64,000 bases of DNA from Taxillus chinensis (Eukaryota > Streptophyta > Magnoliopsida > Santalales > Loranthaceae), in assembly GCA_023512835.1 (NCBI GenBank), contig CM042088.1, forward strand, positions 45,462,771 through 45,526,770. Reading direction: 5' to 3'. Positions 1-13,490 of this stretch are shown piece by piece. Below the pieces are notes generated by a model. That model searched no databases and was not told the origin of the DNA. It saw only the letters and a program-made list of their open reading frames with translations. A program made the translations under genes and the position numbers. Numbering within the stretch: position 1 is the stretch's first letter; each line of letters opens with the position of its first letter.

Positions 1-929
1 ATCTTCATACTAATTTCATCCTGGCATCGGTCAGGCCTTTAACATCTAATTCATAGATTGAATTGATAAATAATGATATTTAAATACATCTATGTTGGTA
101 GTAAAGACATGCAAAAAGATTACTATAATGAAAATTTGATGATTATTTCCCGGGGGGAGCTTCAAATTTCAATGTTATGATCATGTGAGCCGTGGGGCAT
201 ACGGATGAATGTAAATCATGCAAAGTCATTATTTCAATAACAACCAACATATATGCCAATTATAAAAGATGCCACTAATTGCAATTTCGTTGATTAGTAC
301 ATAAATTGATTTCTAAATATTTAAGAGGCCCGAATATCCTTAAAAGTAATGTTTATTAGTGGTTTTGTTTTTTTGCACATATATATATATATATAGGAGG
401 GTGAGAGTCGGTCGAATGCCTTATCTGTGGGCTATCGGGTTACTCACACATATTATTACAATTTAATTATAGAAAGTATGTTTCATTTATATTGTGGAGT
501 TTAAGAGACATGCATATAGAAAGAGGGGACAATATGATGATTGAATATCCACACATTCCATGAAGCATCTGTCGTATTTGATTACTGTCATGATAATGAC
601 AAATCATAATCGTCCTTTGCTCTCTATATTTAAAAGCTAAGTCCACGGTAGGGTGGCCCAAATGTATAAGAAATACATTTGCCGTTGTTCAATTCCATCG
701 AGATGTTGATTACTGGGATGAGCAATTATCAAACATGTCACGATCACATCCTCCCCTATCATAATAAGTGTTAATTACTAAGTTACATGAAATAACATTC
801 CCGATCTCTTCATAATATTTTTTTGCAATTCGATAATTTATACACGTCATTTTTTTGCCTACTGTAATTTTTTTTTGTCTACTAGACCCTTAAATTATTT
901 TTTTCTTTTTCATTTACTTTCTTATCTAT

Positions 930-980
<51 letters not shown>

Positions 981-2064
981 AAGATCCAATTTTAAAAAAC
1001 TTTTTAAACAAATATTCTATTTCATATTAAATAAAATTTGCTTTTAATATTAAAATTTTAAATTCTAATTTCAATAAAAATTCTAATTATAAAACTAAAT
1101 CATAAAAACGAAAATACAAAACAATTGATTTCAGATGCGGATGGTAAGTCTTAAATGTAATAAAAATGAATTCTAATATTAATATTTTCCATTTTTATAA
1201 CTGACTTTTTGTTGTATATTTTTCAGTATCTCTACTTTAATAATTCATTTGTACCATTTTATAAAAATATTATTTATCAAATATTTGAAAAAAGAAAAAG
1301 AATGAAAAAGAAAATATATGTTAAATTTGAAATATTACAGTTCATAATATTATATTTTTGTTTAAGATGAAAATGTTGACAAGTGAGATTTTAAATATTT
1401 TTGTTAAATTAACTATTCAAACTAAGAAACTCTAATAGGTGCTCTAATTAGATGAGAATATAAACTTATTATAGATAAGAAGAGTAAGAAATACCACTTC
1501 GGACAATAATTGTTACAACTAATATATTTAATCAACGTGACCGGAGTAGCCAACGCATAGATTAGTCTAATAAAATGCTATATCTTTTTGATTAAAAGAA
1601 ATATACAAAATAATGTAAATGGAATATGAATGGAAATATAAAGTAAACAAAAAATAATATTTCAAAATACAAAAAAATAAATAAAGCAACAGGTAGAATA
1701 AAAATCGAAAAAATTTTCATCGGTCTTTTAAAATCTCTCTTGATCTATAATTCTATAGGAAAAAAAATACAAAATTCAACTCTAGTCTTATATATAAACT
1801 TTTCGTCTTTAAATATTTTTACAAAGTGTAAAGTTACTCTTCAATTTAAAAATACTATTATATACTATTTACAGGTTAAAAAATAATATTTTGGGGTGAA
1901 ACGGCTATATTTGGAGTGATAAATAATATTTTTGATGGGATGTAATAATAATAAATAAACTTAATAGAATAAGGAGTGAAATAAAGAAAACTACTAAAGT
2001 GTATCTTCAAAAAAATATAGAATTGTAATTTAGAGATAAATTTAGATTACCATTGGTGATAACT
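1..2064. other. AT-rich intergenic DNA, no gene seen
   Basis: No coding or RNA gene could be supported. The stretch is very AT-rich, with TA-type simple repeats near 380-396 and 928-980. The small open frame at 467-661 shows no recognisable family. Confidence 0.6.
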
Positions 2065-2067
2065 TTA

Positions 2068-3239
2068 GAGCAGTGACATTGGCTTCATTAAAGTCATATT
2101 CAAAATTTGATAAAAAAAAATTCTATAAATTTGAAATCTTTCTATTAGTCATTGGATTCATCCAAATGATAACATAATATGAGGGGAAAAAAGAGGGAGA
2201 AAAGAAAAACATTAAAAGTATAATAAAATAAGCTTTTGATGAGTGCATGATAGTTTCTAAAATTTAGAGCACTCACTTTGATTTTACCAAATAAATTTTT
2301 AAAATTTGATGGAAATGAAAACTTATACATAAATTTAAAATTTGTCTTATTCATAATTATCTAGTTTATTTATAATAATAATAATATATTATTATTATTA
2401 TTATTACTATTATTTTAATGAAAAAAATTATACATTAGTAATTATATTCTCCAACCTCTCTCACCTCCTCCCTTGCCGCCTCACCTCTACAGCCAGGCCA
2501 TACTCCACCGCACCCAAATATAGACCATTGGAGGCGGAGGCAATGTTTGGGCCATCGACGATAGCAGTCCCAAATCTTCAACCTCTCCCACCTCCTCCCC
2601 CACTGTGTCACCTTTGCCACATGGCCCTGCTATACCGCACCCAAGTCCTAACACCTAGGGTCAAAGGCTGTGTCAAGGTCACCAATGACAAGGTTGTCCA
2701 ATGACATTTCATTGCGATGGTGATTTCGATCTCACTCGCGTTGATCTCGATCTCTCCTGCACCAATGGTGCATAGGGAGATCTAAACAAGCTTGTTGATC
2801 TTTTGTAGCACCCATTGGTTGGGTTGCAATGGCCCAGTTAAGGAGGTGCAAGCATCACAAGACCCTATTCAGTTAATTTATATTATGGTTAGCATGGTAC
2901 CTTTACTGGTGGTCATTGTCGAAGGAGAAATAGTTGTGGTAAAGGATGAGAAAGACATAGTGGTACAAGAGTTTTTATGATACTACAGTTGCTCTTCAAT
3001 TTGGTGAAAATATACAAATCATGATATCAAAGTTATCTATTTTAATATTTGATGAGACCAATGTAAAGTAATTTATTGTATTTCATTAAATTTTTGTATT
3101 TAAATTGGTTTTGATGAAACAAATACTAATGATCTTAGATAAGATTAAAAAAAACATTTCACTTTTTTCTTTAACAAAATCACATATTCATCCAATTATG
3201 TAACATTTTTTAACTTTAATTAATTCAATGAGAATGCTC
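2068..3239. mobile_element. Non-autonomous TIR transposon, PIF/Harbinger-like, with a GC-rich interior
   Basis: The left end begins GAGCAGTGACATTGG. The reverse complement of the right end begins GAGCATTCTCATTGA. About 18 of the first 24 positions agree, including GAGCA, CATTG and ATTAA blocks. The element is flanked on both sides by TTA (2065-2067 and 3240-3242), the target duplication expected of PIF/Harbinger elements. Most of it is AT-rich, but 2450-2780 is markedly GC-richer and contains a 67-bp imperfect direct duplication. No transposase was seen, so it would need one in trans. The class assignment rests only on the ends and the 3-bp duplication. Confidence 0.5.
2452..2645. repeat. Imperfect 67-bp direct duplication inside the TIR element
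   Basis: Copy one spans 2452-2518 and copy two 2579-2645. Both start CAACCTCT, continue with CACCTCCTCCC, and end with CCGCACCCAA. They are spaced 127 bp apart. The base composition differs from the AT-rich element around them, which suggests a captured piece of host DNA. No protein family is recognised in any frame. Confidence 0.6.
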
Positions 3240-3242
3240 TTA

Positions 3243-3885
3243 CCTCTTTGGGGGAAAAAAATCTACAACAAAATAAAGGAATATAGTTGAAATTTGAAAT
3301 TGTTATTAATGATTCATATACAAAAAAGTGCAATATTTTTTCCTTTTCAACAAAAAAATCATATCATTACGGCATGAGTAGCAAGCGACTGGGGTGAACA
3401 AATGTTTATCTTCAACTCATTAATATAATAATATTAAAAATTAATGTATAACTAAAAAGTTTACAAAAGTCTAGCTCAACTAAAGCTTATTTGCCTTTTA
3501 GAAAGCATTGAATTTTTAAGACTTGAAAGGATTTGTTATCCTTTTATGAAAATTGTTGAAACTAACAAAAATATGGTATATCTATTAATTTATTTGTTGG
3601 TGACTTGGGTATTAACTTTATCAATTGTGATTGCCACTATGGGAAAAACATTATATGATATGAAGATTATGAATAATCAATTGCATGGTCGAATAAGTAA
3701 ATGAAAGCATGATTGTCTATATAGAAAAAGTATTTTTCATAATATTAACATTGATAATAAAACTATCATATATACAATATACAGTTTCAAAATATAAAGA
3801 CACGTAGAAAATCAATTATAATATATCATGATAATTATTTTATTTGTTACTTTTTGTTTATATGAAAAATAAAAACCGATTTCAA

Positions 3886-3921
<36 letters not shown>

Positions 3922-4297
3922 TCAAATATAATAGCCATTCATTTTGTTAGAATTTATGGATCCACCTACTCTAAGTGAAATTTCTAGATCCATCCTTCCA
4001 TTACAGCAAATTATCTGAAAGTATGATATTATCTTTTATTATACAATTATATATGTAATTAAAAGTTTTTATAAGTATTGATTCTCTTGTTGTAAACATT
4101 ACATATTTATATGTGAGATTACTGAATTTATTGGTAGAAGTTTCAGAATCAGGAATAAAATTTCCATTGATATCCAAAACATGTCAATTTTTTATTTTTA
4201 GAAAGAGCAATGCTATATACAATCCATTTTATATAGGCCTATTGTGCATACCTAACGTGTCAATATTTCATTGATTTAGTTTAAATCATAGGTGAGA
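3243..4297. other. AT-rich intergenic DNA
   Basis: No gene seen. A TA simple repeat lies at about 3892-3916. Confidence 0.6.
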
Positions 4298-4306
4298 TCT
4301 ATGGAT

Positions 4307-4448
4307 TTTTTTTTAATTATTTATTACAACTTACACCTTATTTTACCCAAAATCCTCTCACCCTCCACCCTACTGGCAATTGAAATCAAACACACAACTT
4401 ATTACTTTGAAATTACTGAGCTAACCATCCAGACAATTCCCGCAGGGC
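4307..4448 (-). mobile_element. tRNA-derived SINE with target-site duplication
   Basis: On the minus strand a tRNA-like head carries a box A-like TGGTTAGCTCAGT and, about 35 nt later, a box B-like GTTTGATTTC. A short body and a nine-A tail follow. Near-identical 9-bp direct repeats flank it: ATCTATGGA at 4298-4306 and ATCTATGAA at 4449-4457. Together these are the hallmarks of a pol III SINE inserted by LINE-type retrotransposition. It codes for nothing. The family name is not determined. Confidence 0.6.
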
Positions 4449-4457
4449 ATCTATGAA

Positions 4458-6320
4458 ATATTGTTACGTCAAGCATACGAAAAAAGGATTTGCATATAAG
4501 TAGGGGTGGAATCAAAATTTGACCCTGAAAGGAAGGCATAGCTATAGGAGGAAAAGGAGACTTAATAGGGTGTGCTTAAAATTTACATTGAGAAGGAGCT
4601 GGTTGGGGGCCATGTGATTTTTGCTAAATACTACCTGCATGTGCTTGAAAGACAGCAGCATGAAAGGAGTGTTTGATAATAACCATTTCATCTTGATATA
4701 AGACTTGCCTATAAAATTTTTCTTTTAGAGTAGCAACAAATAGTTTTATAAAAATAAGTATTTATTTTTACATATGCACGAATTTCATTTTTTTATCTAC
4801 TCACTTCAAAGTTTTGCCATGGCATTGATTTTGCCATTACTAAGTTGTAGAATGTGAGAATCTGAATTTTATTTGTAGAAGAAAATAACGGGAGAAGAAC
4901 GTTATTAGCAAAACTTAAAGAAAAATTTAATTAATTTGCTAGTATGGCAGGAGGTGGGGAATGGAGCTTAGTGGAAACTTTCCTTGTTAGTCACATTGGC
5001 AATGTTTAATTGTTCACAGACAAATGGAGACACTTGAAAACTAGCTCGATTGTTTTTCTTAATTAAATTTTATTTGTCTTGTTTTAAATTTTTTAAAGTA
5101 AAAATTCGCTCAAATTTGATGATGCTCCACTTGATTAAATTATTTTAAAACTAATTTATACATGGACTTAAAAACTCACATTATTTCGTTGGTGAAAATA
5201 TAGGAGGTTAACATTTAACAAAATCAATACGTATATATTCGAGCACTTGCTCGTAAAATATTTTTAAACTAACCTATGCAACTGCATCTACGAGGGGTAT
5301 TGGTTTCAAATTTTAGGCGTACCATAAGATAAGAATGGAAATGTGAATAAAGAATGATATGTTTTTCTCATAACAAATTTTTATAATAAAAAATGATATT
5401 AGCTTTAAAAAAAAAAATTAAGGTGCCACGTGATATTAGGACAGCTGCGTCGCACACATGGCAGGAAGGTCCTACAACGACCACTTTTAATAATAGCCAT
5501 GTAAATTAGGCAATTTAATCCAACTTAGAGACGGTGGTTGCTGTCGCATTTCTGAATTCAGATCCCAGGTGGGCCCTACGCAGAATCGGGTTTTTTGGGC
5601 TCTGGGCCCACTCACACCTTATGTTGCTCCCCTCCCCTCAAGCGAAGCCGCTGCGTCAATCCCAAATATTTGCTTAATTGTTAAGCCAAAAACGCCCCCG
5701 TCTCCTTCCCAAATAACGCCTAAAACAAAGCTTCATAACAATGTCACGTGAGATTGCTATGTAAAAAGTATGGACGGAAAATGAGGAAATAGTGGGAAAA
5801 ATATGAAATTTTAATTTTTAATTGAAAAATGAAAGGTGAAAACAAATGAAAAATAAAATTATTTTTATGACAATAAAAATAATAAGATTTAAACAATATC
5901 AAAATTATAAATTTATAATAACATAAATTTTATATAATTATATATAAGAGCAAAATTATTATTTTAAATACTATTATCTTTTATGCATTTTTAATATTTT
6001 TAATTAAACTATTAATTTTTTTTTAATTTATTAGGCAGATTTTGATGCTTCTACTTGTAAAATAAGCAGAATCAATTTCTCAAAAGTAATATTAAATTTG
6101 GCCAATATATGAATGATGGATACATTTTATTGATTTTTTTAAAAAATATTTATAAATATTCACACGTATTAGATCATTCATATTGAGTTTTCTTTTTGAA
6201 ATTTTAGCTAAAATTAACACATCTTAAAAGTTTATTCTAAAATTTACTTATTTAGAAAAAAGTTATACATTACCTTTCATATAATTTCTCTATTATAGTA
6301 AAATAATATTCATATAATCT
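4458..6320. other. Intergenic DNA
   Basis: No supported gene. CACGTG G-box cores occur near 5427 and 5744, with GGGCCC motifs around 5572-5606. The stretch could include an old promoter, but no matching coding region follows. Confidence 0.5.
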
Positions 6321-6327
6321 TTTGTAT

Positions 6328-6737
6328 TGGAAAATTGTCCCATATGGAAAGAATTTGGGAAGACAACGAGGTTAATATAATTGAGTAAGTCCAAATTGTG
6401 ACAATGCGTTTTAAAGTCGTATGGGTCGATGTGGCGAGCTCAAAGCGGATAATCTTGTAACATATGGGTGGGCCTGCACCTTGGCCCGATTGCAACAAAT
6501 GATATCAGAGCCTAGTTGTCCTCGAGCGGTGTGTCTCATGGTGTGCGATAATATTGGATTTGAATAGAAGATGTAAATCTAGGGGGAGCTGCAAGACAAT
6601 CCTACATGGTGGCAACTCAGCTCCATAGGTATGTCCTATGATGTGGTTCGTAGGCTTAAATTGTCACAATGTATTTTAAAGTCATGCGAGCCAATGTGAT
6701 GAGCTCAAAGCAAATAATTATGTAACATATGGGCCCT
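6328..6737 (+). mobile_element. TRIM-like LTR element relic with a tRNA-Met primer-binding site
   Basis: Two direct copies of about 83 bp (6386-6468 and 6651-6733) share TTTTAAAGTC, GAGCTCAAAGC and GTAACATATGGG. Just downstream of the first copy lies TGATATCAGAGCC (6500-6512), close to the plant primer-binding site TGGTATCAGAGC that is complementary to initiator tRNA-Met. The internal part is only about 140 bp and non-coding, as in terminal-repeat retrotransposons in miniature. The right repeat looks truncated, so the element is dead. A partial relative lies near 36880-37030. Confidence 0.5.
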
Positions 6738-9700
6738 AACATTTTATTTGATAATCATTCAAAAAAGCACATATATTAATAATATATAACAAAATTTTTT
6801 GAAAAATAAATATTACTTTTATGTTTACTATTTATTTTCTAATTTTAAATTATATTTTAGAAAAACGGATAGAAAGTTTTTTTTTTAAATCCTAAAAAAT
6901 ATTTTTAAATAGTAAAAAATATGTGTATATAAACTTATAAAGAAAGCGGACTATTTATAATTGTTTCAACTATTTATTCTTAAATAAATGATCCTAAGAT
7001 GATCACTCCGTATTTTGCATCAGAACCGATGGGACACAAGAAAATTAGAATGCAAAGTCTTCATTGGCAACCGTATGTTCCAAGCTTAGCTTGAGTGTAG
7101 CACAACAAAATATTATGGCATTCGATCCGACCAGACCACATATCCTAAACCAAAAAAAAAAAAAAAAAACAGAGAGAGAGAAAAGAAAAAGAGGGAAGGG
7201 GGCAAAATGGTTTATAATAAGGAGGTATGAGTTGTCAGACCCTAAAAAGCGTAATCATCATCATCCCTTAGAAAGTTAAGGGACTTTGATTTGAGTACCG
7301 ATGGGGCAGCGGTGATCAGCATCTCTTCTCGTTGCTATCCATTTCTTGTCGGAATTTCGAATCCTCTGTCGCCTCCGCCCAACCACGAAGACACACTAAT
7401 GTCGTCTCCTATACTACTATTACTGTTTATTATTATTATTATTATTTCCAAAAATAAAAATAAAATTGTCTTTTTATTATATATATATATATATATTAAA
7501 AAAATAAAGATATGAATTCTCCACATAACGTCTAGGCCAAAAAGACTAACAATGTAGAGAGTAGAACTCGGGATATCGCCCCACTTTTTTTTTTTCTTCT
7601 TCTTTTTTTTTTTGGTTTGTTGGAGTAGTAACATGGACATATATTGGAATAAGATCACGCAAGATTAAGGTTGTAAATCGAGTCTGACTAAGCTTTAATG
7701 TGTTTTAAACCTAATTAAGTTGCTATAATTATGAGTTTACTAATTAAGTCAAACAGCTAGCAAGTGAACCGAGCTTTACTATTTTCCAAGTGAATCATCA
7801 GCTTATTTTATTAAGACCAAGCTAAACTAAGCTTAGTTTTAAAAACTTTGTTTAAACTCGTGACATTTAAGTTTGATATAATAAGTTGAAAATTAATCCC
7901 ACTAGTTAAGTGAATACTCATTTAAATCCACTCCTAGCACTCATATATCTGGCTAATTAAAACTAAAATTTAGCTAAAAGATATAAAAAAATCATCTTTA
8001 TCAGGTTATCTCTACTCTATTAAAAACTATTTTGTATTATTATTTTTCACTAAAAATATTTTTTCTCACTATAAAATTCGCTGCATCAATTCATGCCAAA
8101 TATTATGTTTTAAACTTTCAAAGGGTGAACGGTAGCCTTTAAAAAAAAACTGAAAGGATACTATACACTTGTAAAACTATTTGAAGATAAAAAGTTCATA
8201 TGAAACGTACTGAACCCAGTTTTATATTTTTGATGGTATCTACAAATATAGACATAAAAGATGAAATGGGGAAGCCCTTTAAATAATAAATAACACACGG
8301 GTAGATGAAAAATTGCGAGCGTTAGATCCCAAAGGTAGAGTGAGCTCTAGTTTATTAAAAGTTTGATCTAATTTCCGATGAGGCATATATATTGGAATGC
8401 ACGATAGTGAAATCGATGATGCTCCACAAAATATTTAATTATTATATTGATTTTGCGTCCATGATGATATAATAATAAAATAAGGTACTGGAATCTTGGA
8501 TCTAAGTAAGGGCTAAGGGCAGCATTGTCGAATCCTGGGGGTCGGGGCCTCGTGGGTTGTAGATTTGTTTGTGGGTGCCCTTTTGTGGATTCATGTCCTC
8601 ATGCCATGTATATATATTATACTTCTGTTGGCTTTAGGACCCCCCCACCCCCAGTAGTACCCTACAACGCAATGGACGCCATTAATGTTTCATCATTCAA
8701 ACAATGGGTTGGACCACTATGATTACACGCCACTTCCTTAGAATTAGGGCTGTTAACTTTAATAATGCTTGATATTGCCATTTTTTAAAACTCTAATTCC
8801 GGCTCCCATTCTTTCTTCCTCACTGTGTCTGTCTGCACCACCCATCATTCCTCATATGTCTCTCTCTCTCCCCCCAAACAGACACCACTACAACACTCTA
8901 AAAGTCCACACGCTAGCTGCATATTCTTATTAATTATTTATCTCTCTCAATTTTTTGTTTTTGTTTTTAAAAGAAATATAGAAAACATGGAATGAAATTT
9001 AATCATGAGAAAGGGTTGTCCGACCTTTGTAATTATCTAACTAGTGGGTCACGCACAAATCATTTGTTAAAAATTTCAATTTATGGTGTGTTTGTTAGTA
9101 TTAATATTAATTTCATTTGTTGTTGTGTGTGTGTGTGTGTATATATATGGAGTATTAAATTATAGTATGTGGCTTATTTTTATTCTATATATATATATAT
9201 TTCAAAAAAACTATAATTTCCTTCCTTTCATATACTATATTTAATTGGCGAGCATATTTAATGGGTTTTTGTAATTATTATAATTATTCACTTTTTTATC
9301 ATAACTATGATTTTTTCCTTTAAATACAGAAAGATATAACAGAAAATTATTTAATTTGAAAACATTTACATAAGATAGAGAGCGTTGTTGAAGAGGACAT
9401 AGGAAAGTGGAGTTAATTTGATGTATATGCGTTGCGGGTGGAAGATTAATTACATTCGATGTATATCTCTCACAATAAAAAGGCTATCTTTTTTGCCTTG
9501 TTATGAATAGACTCATATTTTGACAAATATGCGTTAGTGTATATAGCAAATATATAGCGTTAGTTTATTAAAACTTTGTTTAATGGTACCGATACACGTA
9601 CTAAATTCTTGTGTCGGGAGAGCTAGACTTGGAAAAACTATACAAGTTAAAGCCAAGCTAGAGGTAATCTGTCGATCGATTTTTTATTTTTATTTTTAAA

Positions 9701-10202
9701 AAACAATTTTTTTAATACAATAAATTTGTTATCCTGTTGGTGGTTGTCATTGGGTGCTGGCGTTCCTGATTTCGGTACGATCGGAATCATGCGGATCATG
9801 TTTTGGGACGTGTTGCGCCGTGTTCGTGAATGTGTATTTCGCTACCCGTGACGTCTGTGACCCAATGGGTCATTCTTGTGTCATGAATCATACCTTATTT
9901 CTTGATCACGCAGTATCCCTCATAATTAATGACAAGTTCGTCTCTCTTGATCATGTGTTATATATATATATATCCCCATCGGATCAGATCACTTAAACAA
10001 GAAAATCAGTGAACACCTTCTGGTTCTTTTGAGTACCATCGGAGTGGAATGCAAACCCATAAAAAGAACTCAATAGACTAGTACATGTCTTAGTGGATCA
10101 GATGGATGGATGGATTGGAACAAGTATTCAACTTTTAATCACTAACCAAATCGATGATTCAATCAATATTGTAACTGCTCAAAGACTACTCGCTAGCCTG
10201 AT
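6738..10202. other. Intergenic DNA, simple repeats, no supported gene
   Basis: Contains A/T runs, TAT repeats (about 7425-7445) and a GT/TA repeat (9124-9147). The small frames at 7064-7658, 8525-8722 and 9754-9996 consist of simple sequence or lack any recognisable domain. Confidence 0.5.
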
Positions 10203-10210
10203 ATTATATG

Positions 10211-10484
10211 TAGGGTTGGCAATTTTATTCCGATCCGCTTCGACTCGGGCTCTTTTTTCCTGTCTCATTCTGTTCTGATAAGATAATGGGCGGTCACGAG
10301 TATTGACTGCCCCACTCTGACTTGACATTTTAATAGTTTTTTAATAATTTTACCTTTAAATACCCGCCCATAACCGTCCCGAGCCGCTGCACTCATTAGT
10401 CCCGCCCAGCCTTGACTCGAACTCATTTGGGGCAGGTTCGAGTCACCCACTACTCGGTTCCGCCTCGCCCAGTTGCCATCCCTA
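10211..10484. mobile_element. hAT-type MITE, 274 bp, with perfect 8-bp target duplication
   Basis: The ends are inverted: the left begins TAGGGTTGGCAATT and the right, reverse complemented, begins TAGGGATGGCAACT. A perfect 8-bp direct repeat ATTATATG flanks the element at 10203-10210 and 10485-10492, the size made by hAT transposases. The interior is GC-richer than its surroundings and non-coding. Confidence 0.8.
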
Positions 10485-10492
10485 ATTATATG

Positions 10493-13490
10493 TATTGGGT
10501 TGGCCCGCACGATTTTGTTTTCGATAGCGGATAATATCAAACTAGCGGGTGATTCGAACCTCCCAGTGGTGATGGATATCAAAGTTGGGTTGAATGTGCT
10601 AGTCTCATGAAAATATGAACCTCTCAGTGGTGATGGATTGTGATAATTGGCTAGTTGGAGAATGGAATTAACTCCTTACGTCCTACATAACAATAGGAGA
10701 ACGAAGTATTTCACATAAGTAGAGGTAGATACATCACCTAATATGATGCATTTTGAATATTTTAGACTTACCAACAACAAATTTATGTGAATTGAAACCT
10801 AAAGTGTCAAAAACTGTACTGATTGCAGCTTTATCATATCATACTTTCTTTCAGTTGAAACAATCATACTAGGTTTTATATGAGCTATTTGGTTTGAATA
10901 TTATTAAATTTATATCATAATTCAATTTTTTAAAGATTATTTTTATTTGGGATACCTTACAAGTTTTTAAAAATCTATATTAAATGACAAACGCAGAATA
11001 TAGTTCACTAAAAATATATTTTAAAAGTATAATAAAGTATCTGCCTAAGACATAACAAGAGTGAATCATTTTGATAACATGTTAATATTTTCAATATTAC
11101 AATCGACAAAATAAAACATTTAACTGTGTGTATACATATTGTTAGCATAAATGCAAAAATTATGAAAGGATTTTTATAAATCTGTTTTCCAAACTGCATT
11201 ATGGATGTGAAAATCAGTTGGTTTTTGGATTTCGAGTGACTTTATACTCAATATTTGATAATTCGTAGATATGAAAAACATAGTGATTCAGGGTGAGTAG
11301 TTACATGAATAAATAAGGTGTGCATTTCATGTGAAAAATGAGACATTCTACCTGGGTTATATGAGGTAAAAATAAGGGTAATGATTTGGGTATGGATTTT
11401 CCACATCCAAGTTCACCGATGTAGACACCAGAGATCATCCCTAGACATGGGCTGAGCTTGTTCATGCCTAATGGACTGATGTATATATCTCTTCGCTTTC
11501 CCTTTTGTGGGAAAAGCCTATCAGCCCAGTTGGGGGGAGAGAGGCCATGTCCATTTAGGAACGCAGAGATGGCTTCTTCTCAGGCCCATTGTTCCAGGCG
11601 CAAGGTTGGTGGATCAATGTTATGAGCAAGGCTAAGATCATGGTACTGGCAGGCCTAAGATAAGGCTAAGATAATATGGGAGACTTGTTTGTTTGTTTGT
11701 TTTTTGTTTTTTTTGTTTTTTAACTTAAAACAATAAATTAGCAATTACCCCATCCACCACCCATCCCCATTAATCATTATAACTCATAACTCATCTCGCC
11801 AAACAGAAAGAAAGGAAGTGTATAGAAAGTGGGATTACAGGTGGGAAATGCTGATGCAGGAAAACAGTAACCAAATAAATGGGCTCCTTCAAGGAACTCC
11901 ATACACACCCGACCGCCATCAAATTTTCCATCGACTGTCTGCCTCAGACCCATGGAAATCGCCAGCTTGATCCTGAAACGCAAGCAACATATATATACCA
12001 GGTAAAATTCGGGTAGTGTGCTGCTGTTGTCATTCGCACTGCCGCATACAAAGCAGATTCGTGGTTACGCGCATCCCTATGGGCTACCGATGCCATGGAT
12101 CTACTATTCAAATTCTCAGCTACGTAGCACCATCGCATCCGCACCATAAAACATTAATTCTACGCGGGCGGGCGGCCAGCTAATCACAGATTCTAATCAA
12201 AGTGCGGTATCGAAATTAAATAAAACTTGTCCATTACAGAGCAAATTGACAATAGGCATACTAATTCCAATAGTTAACCACTGTGACAAATGTGTTACCA
12301 GGGGTCAACATCTTCGCTTTTCAAAGAGAGTAGAGGACACAATGCCAAATCAAACACGTTATGCTCTATACTTTATTAAGTATAGAGTGTGATTACCAAA
12401 GTACTGCTCTATACTTTATTAAAAGTCATGCTCTGCAAGAGTCAAATATATAAGACTTCTTCGAGAGTGTGAAGTAGTTTCACAAAGAAATGTTATGGTA
12501 CAAATTAAGATGCCTAGGGCCGCGGATAATCCAACACACATATTGACAAGAACGAACTCAGCTCCTTCTAACAAGTTTAATCTTTGTTTTGATTTCATTT
12601 AAGTTTGTTCTTGGTCCATTTAATTAGGAAATTTATAAACCATGTTGACCTTTGTTGGTGTGAAAACTGTTGGATATTATTTAATATCCGTACATGTACT
12701 CTTGGAATGGTGGTTAGATTTTGATGCTACATGCTAATTGCTCTAAACTTCTAAAAGTTTTTAATTATATAAGAAAAAGCATTCTTTGAAGGGCATCGAG
12801 ATGGTGTCCAAGTTACAGTTGTTCTATACTTTATGTTCCCCAAAAGTTGTTCATCCGTGACTAGAAACATGGTGCTCTTCATCTTATGTGTTTTTTTTTT
12901 ACTTGGTTTCCATCTTGATTTTTATTTTGATTTTTAGCATAGTAGTTAGTTGGTTTCTTATTCATTTTACTCTGTTATTTGGGGAAAATTTTCTTTGTGA
13001 CCCATATTTTAACATATAATTTTGTAGGTTCACAGGTATTAGCTACTATTTTAAACTTATAAGTGAATATAATACTTGTATTTGTATTTCCGAGTTATTT
13101 GGTTTTTTTTGGCGACACTTCTGCTATTATATATAAATTGAGTATTCATATTTGCAGTGTTGTCATGATTAAAAGTATTGACTGGAATAGAGATGCTGAC
13201 TTTTTGTATCCATAAGTATTATTCATAAATTTATTTATCATCTGTTTCTTTTTTTAAAGAGACCTTATATATATATAATTTGGATATATTGGAGTTTGAT
13301 AAATAATATTTTTTTATGAAATAAAATTTTAAATTATAATTAAAATTTCAATTTTAAAATTTGAAAGATAATGAGAAAAAGGGGGGCAATGATAATCCGT
13401 GTCCCAAAATGGTTAGAAAAAAAAAAAGGTGTTGAGTTGCAGGTTGAGAGATAGAATAGAAATATATTTATGAAGTGAGAGCCCAATAAA
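10493..13490. other. Intergenic DNA, no supported gene
   Basis: No coding or RNA gene recognised. Small structures include a 22-bp direct repeat (10555 and 10617 regions) and a perfect 10-bp-arm palindrome at 12363-12386 (CTCTATACTT / AAGTATAGAG), whose half-site recurs nearby. Confidence 0.5.

Noticed and set aside
7335..7658. 107-residue minus-strand frame
   Set aside because: Made largely of Lys, Ile and Tyr runs from poly-T and TA/TAT simple repeats.
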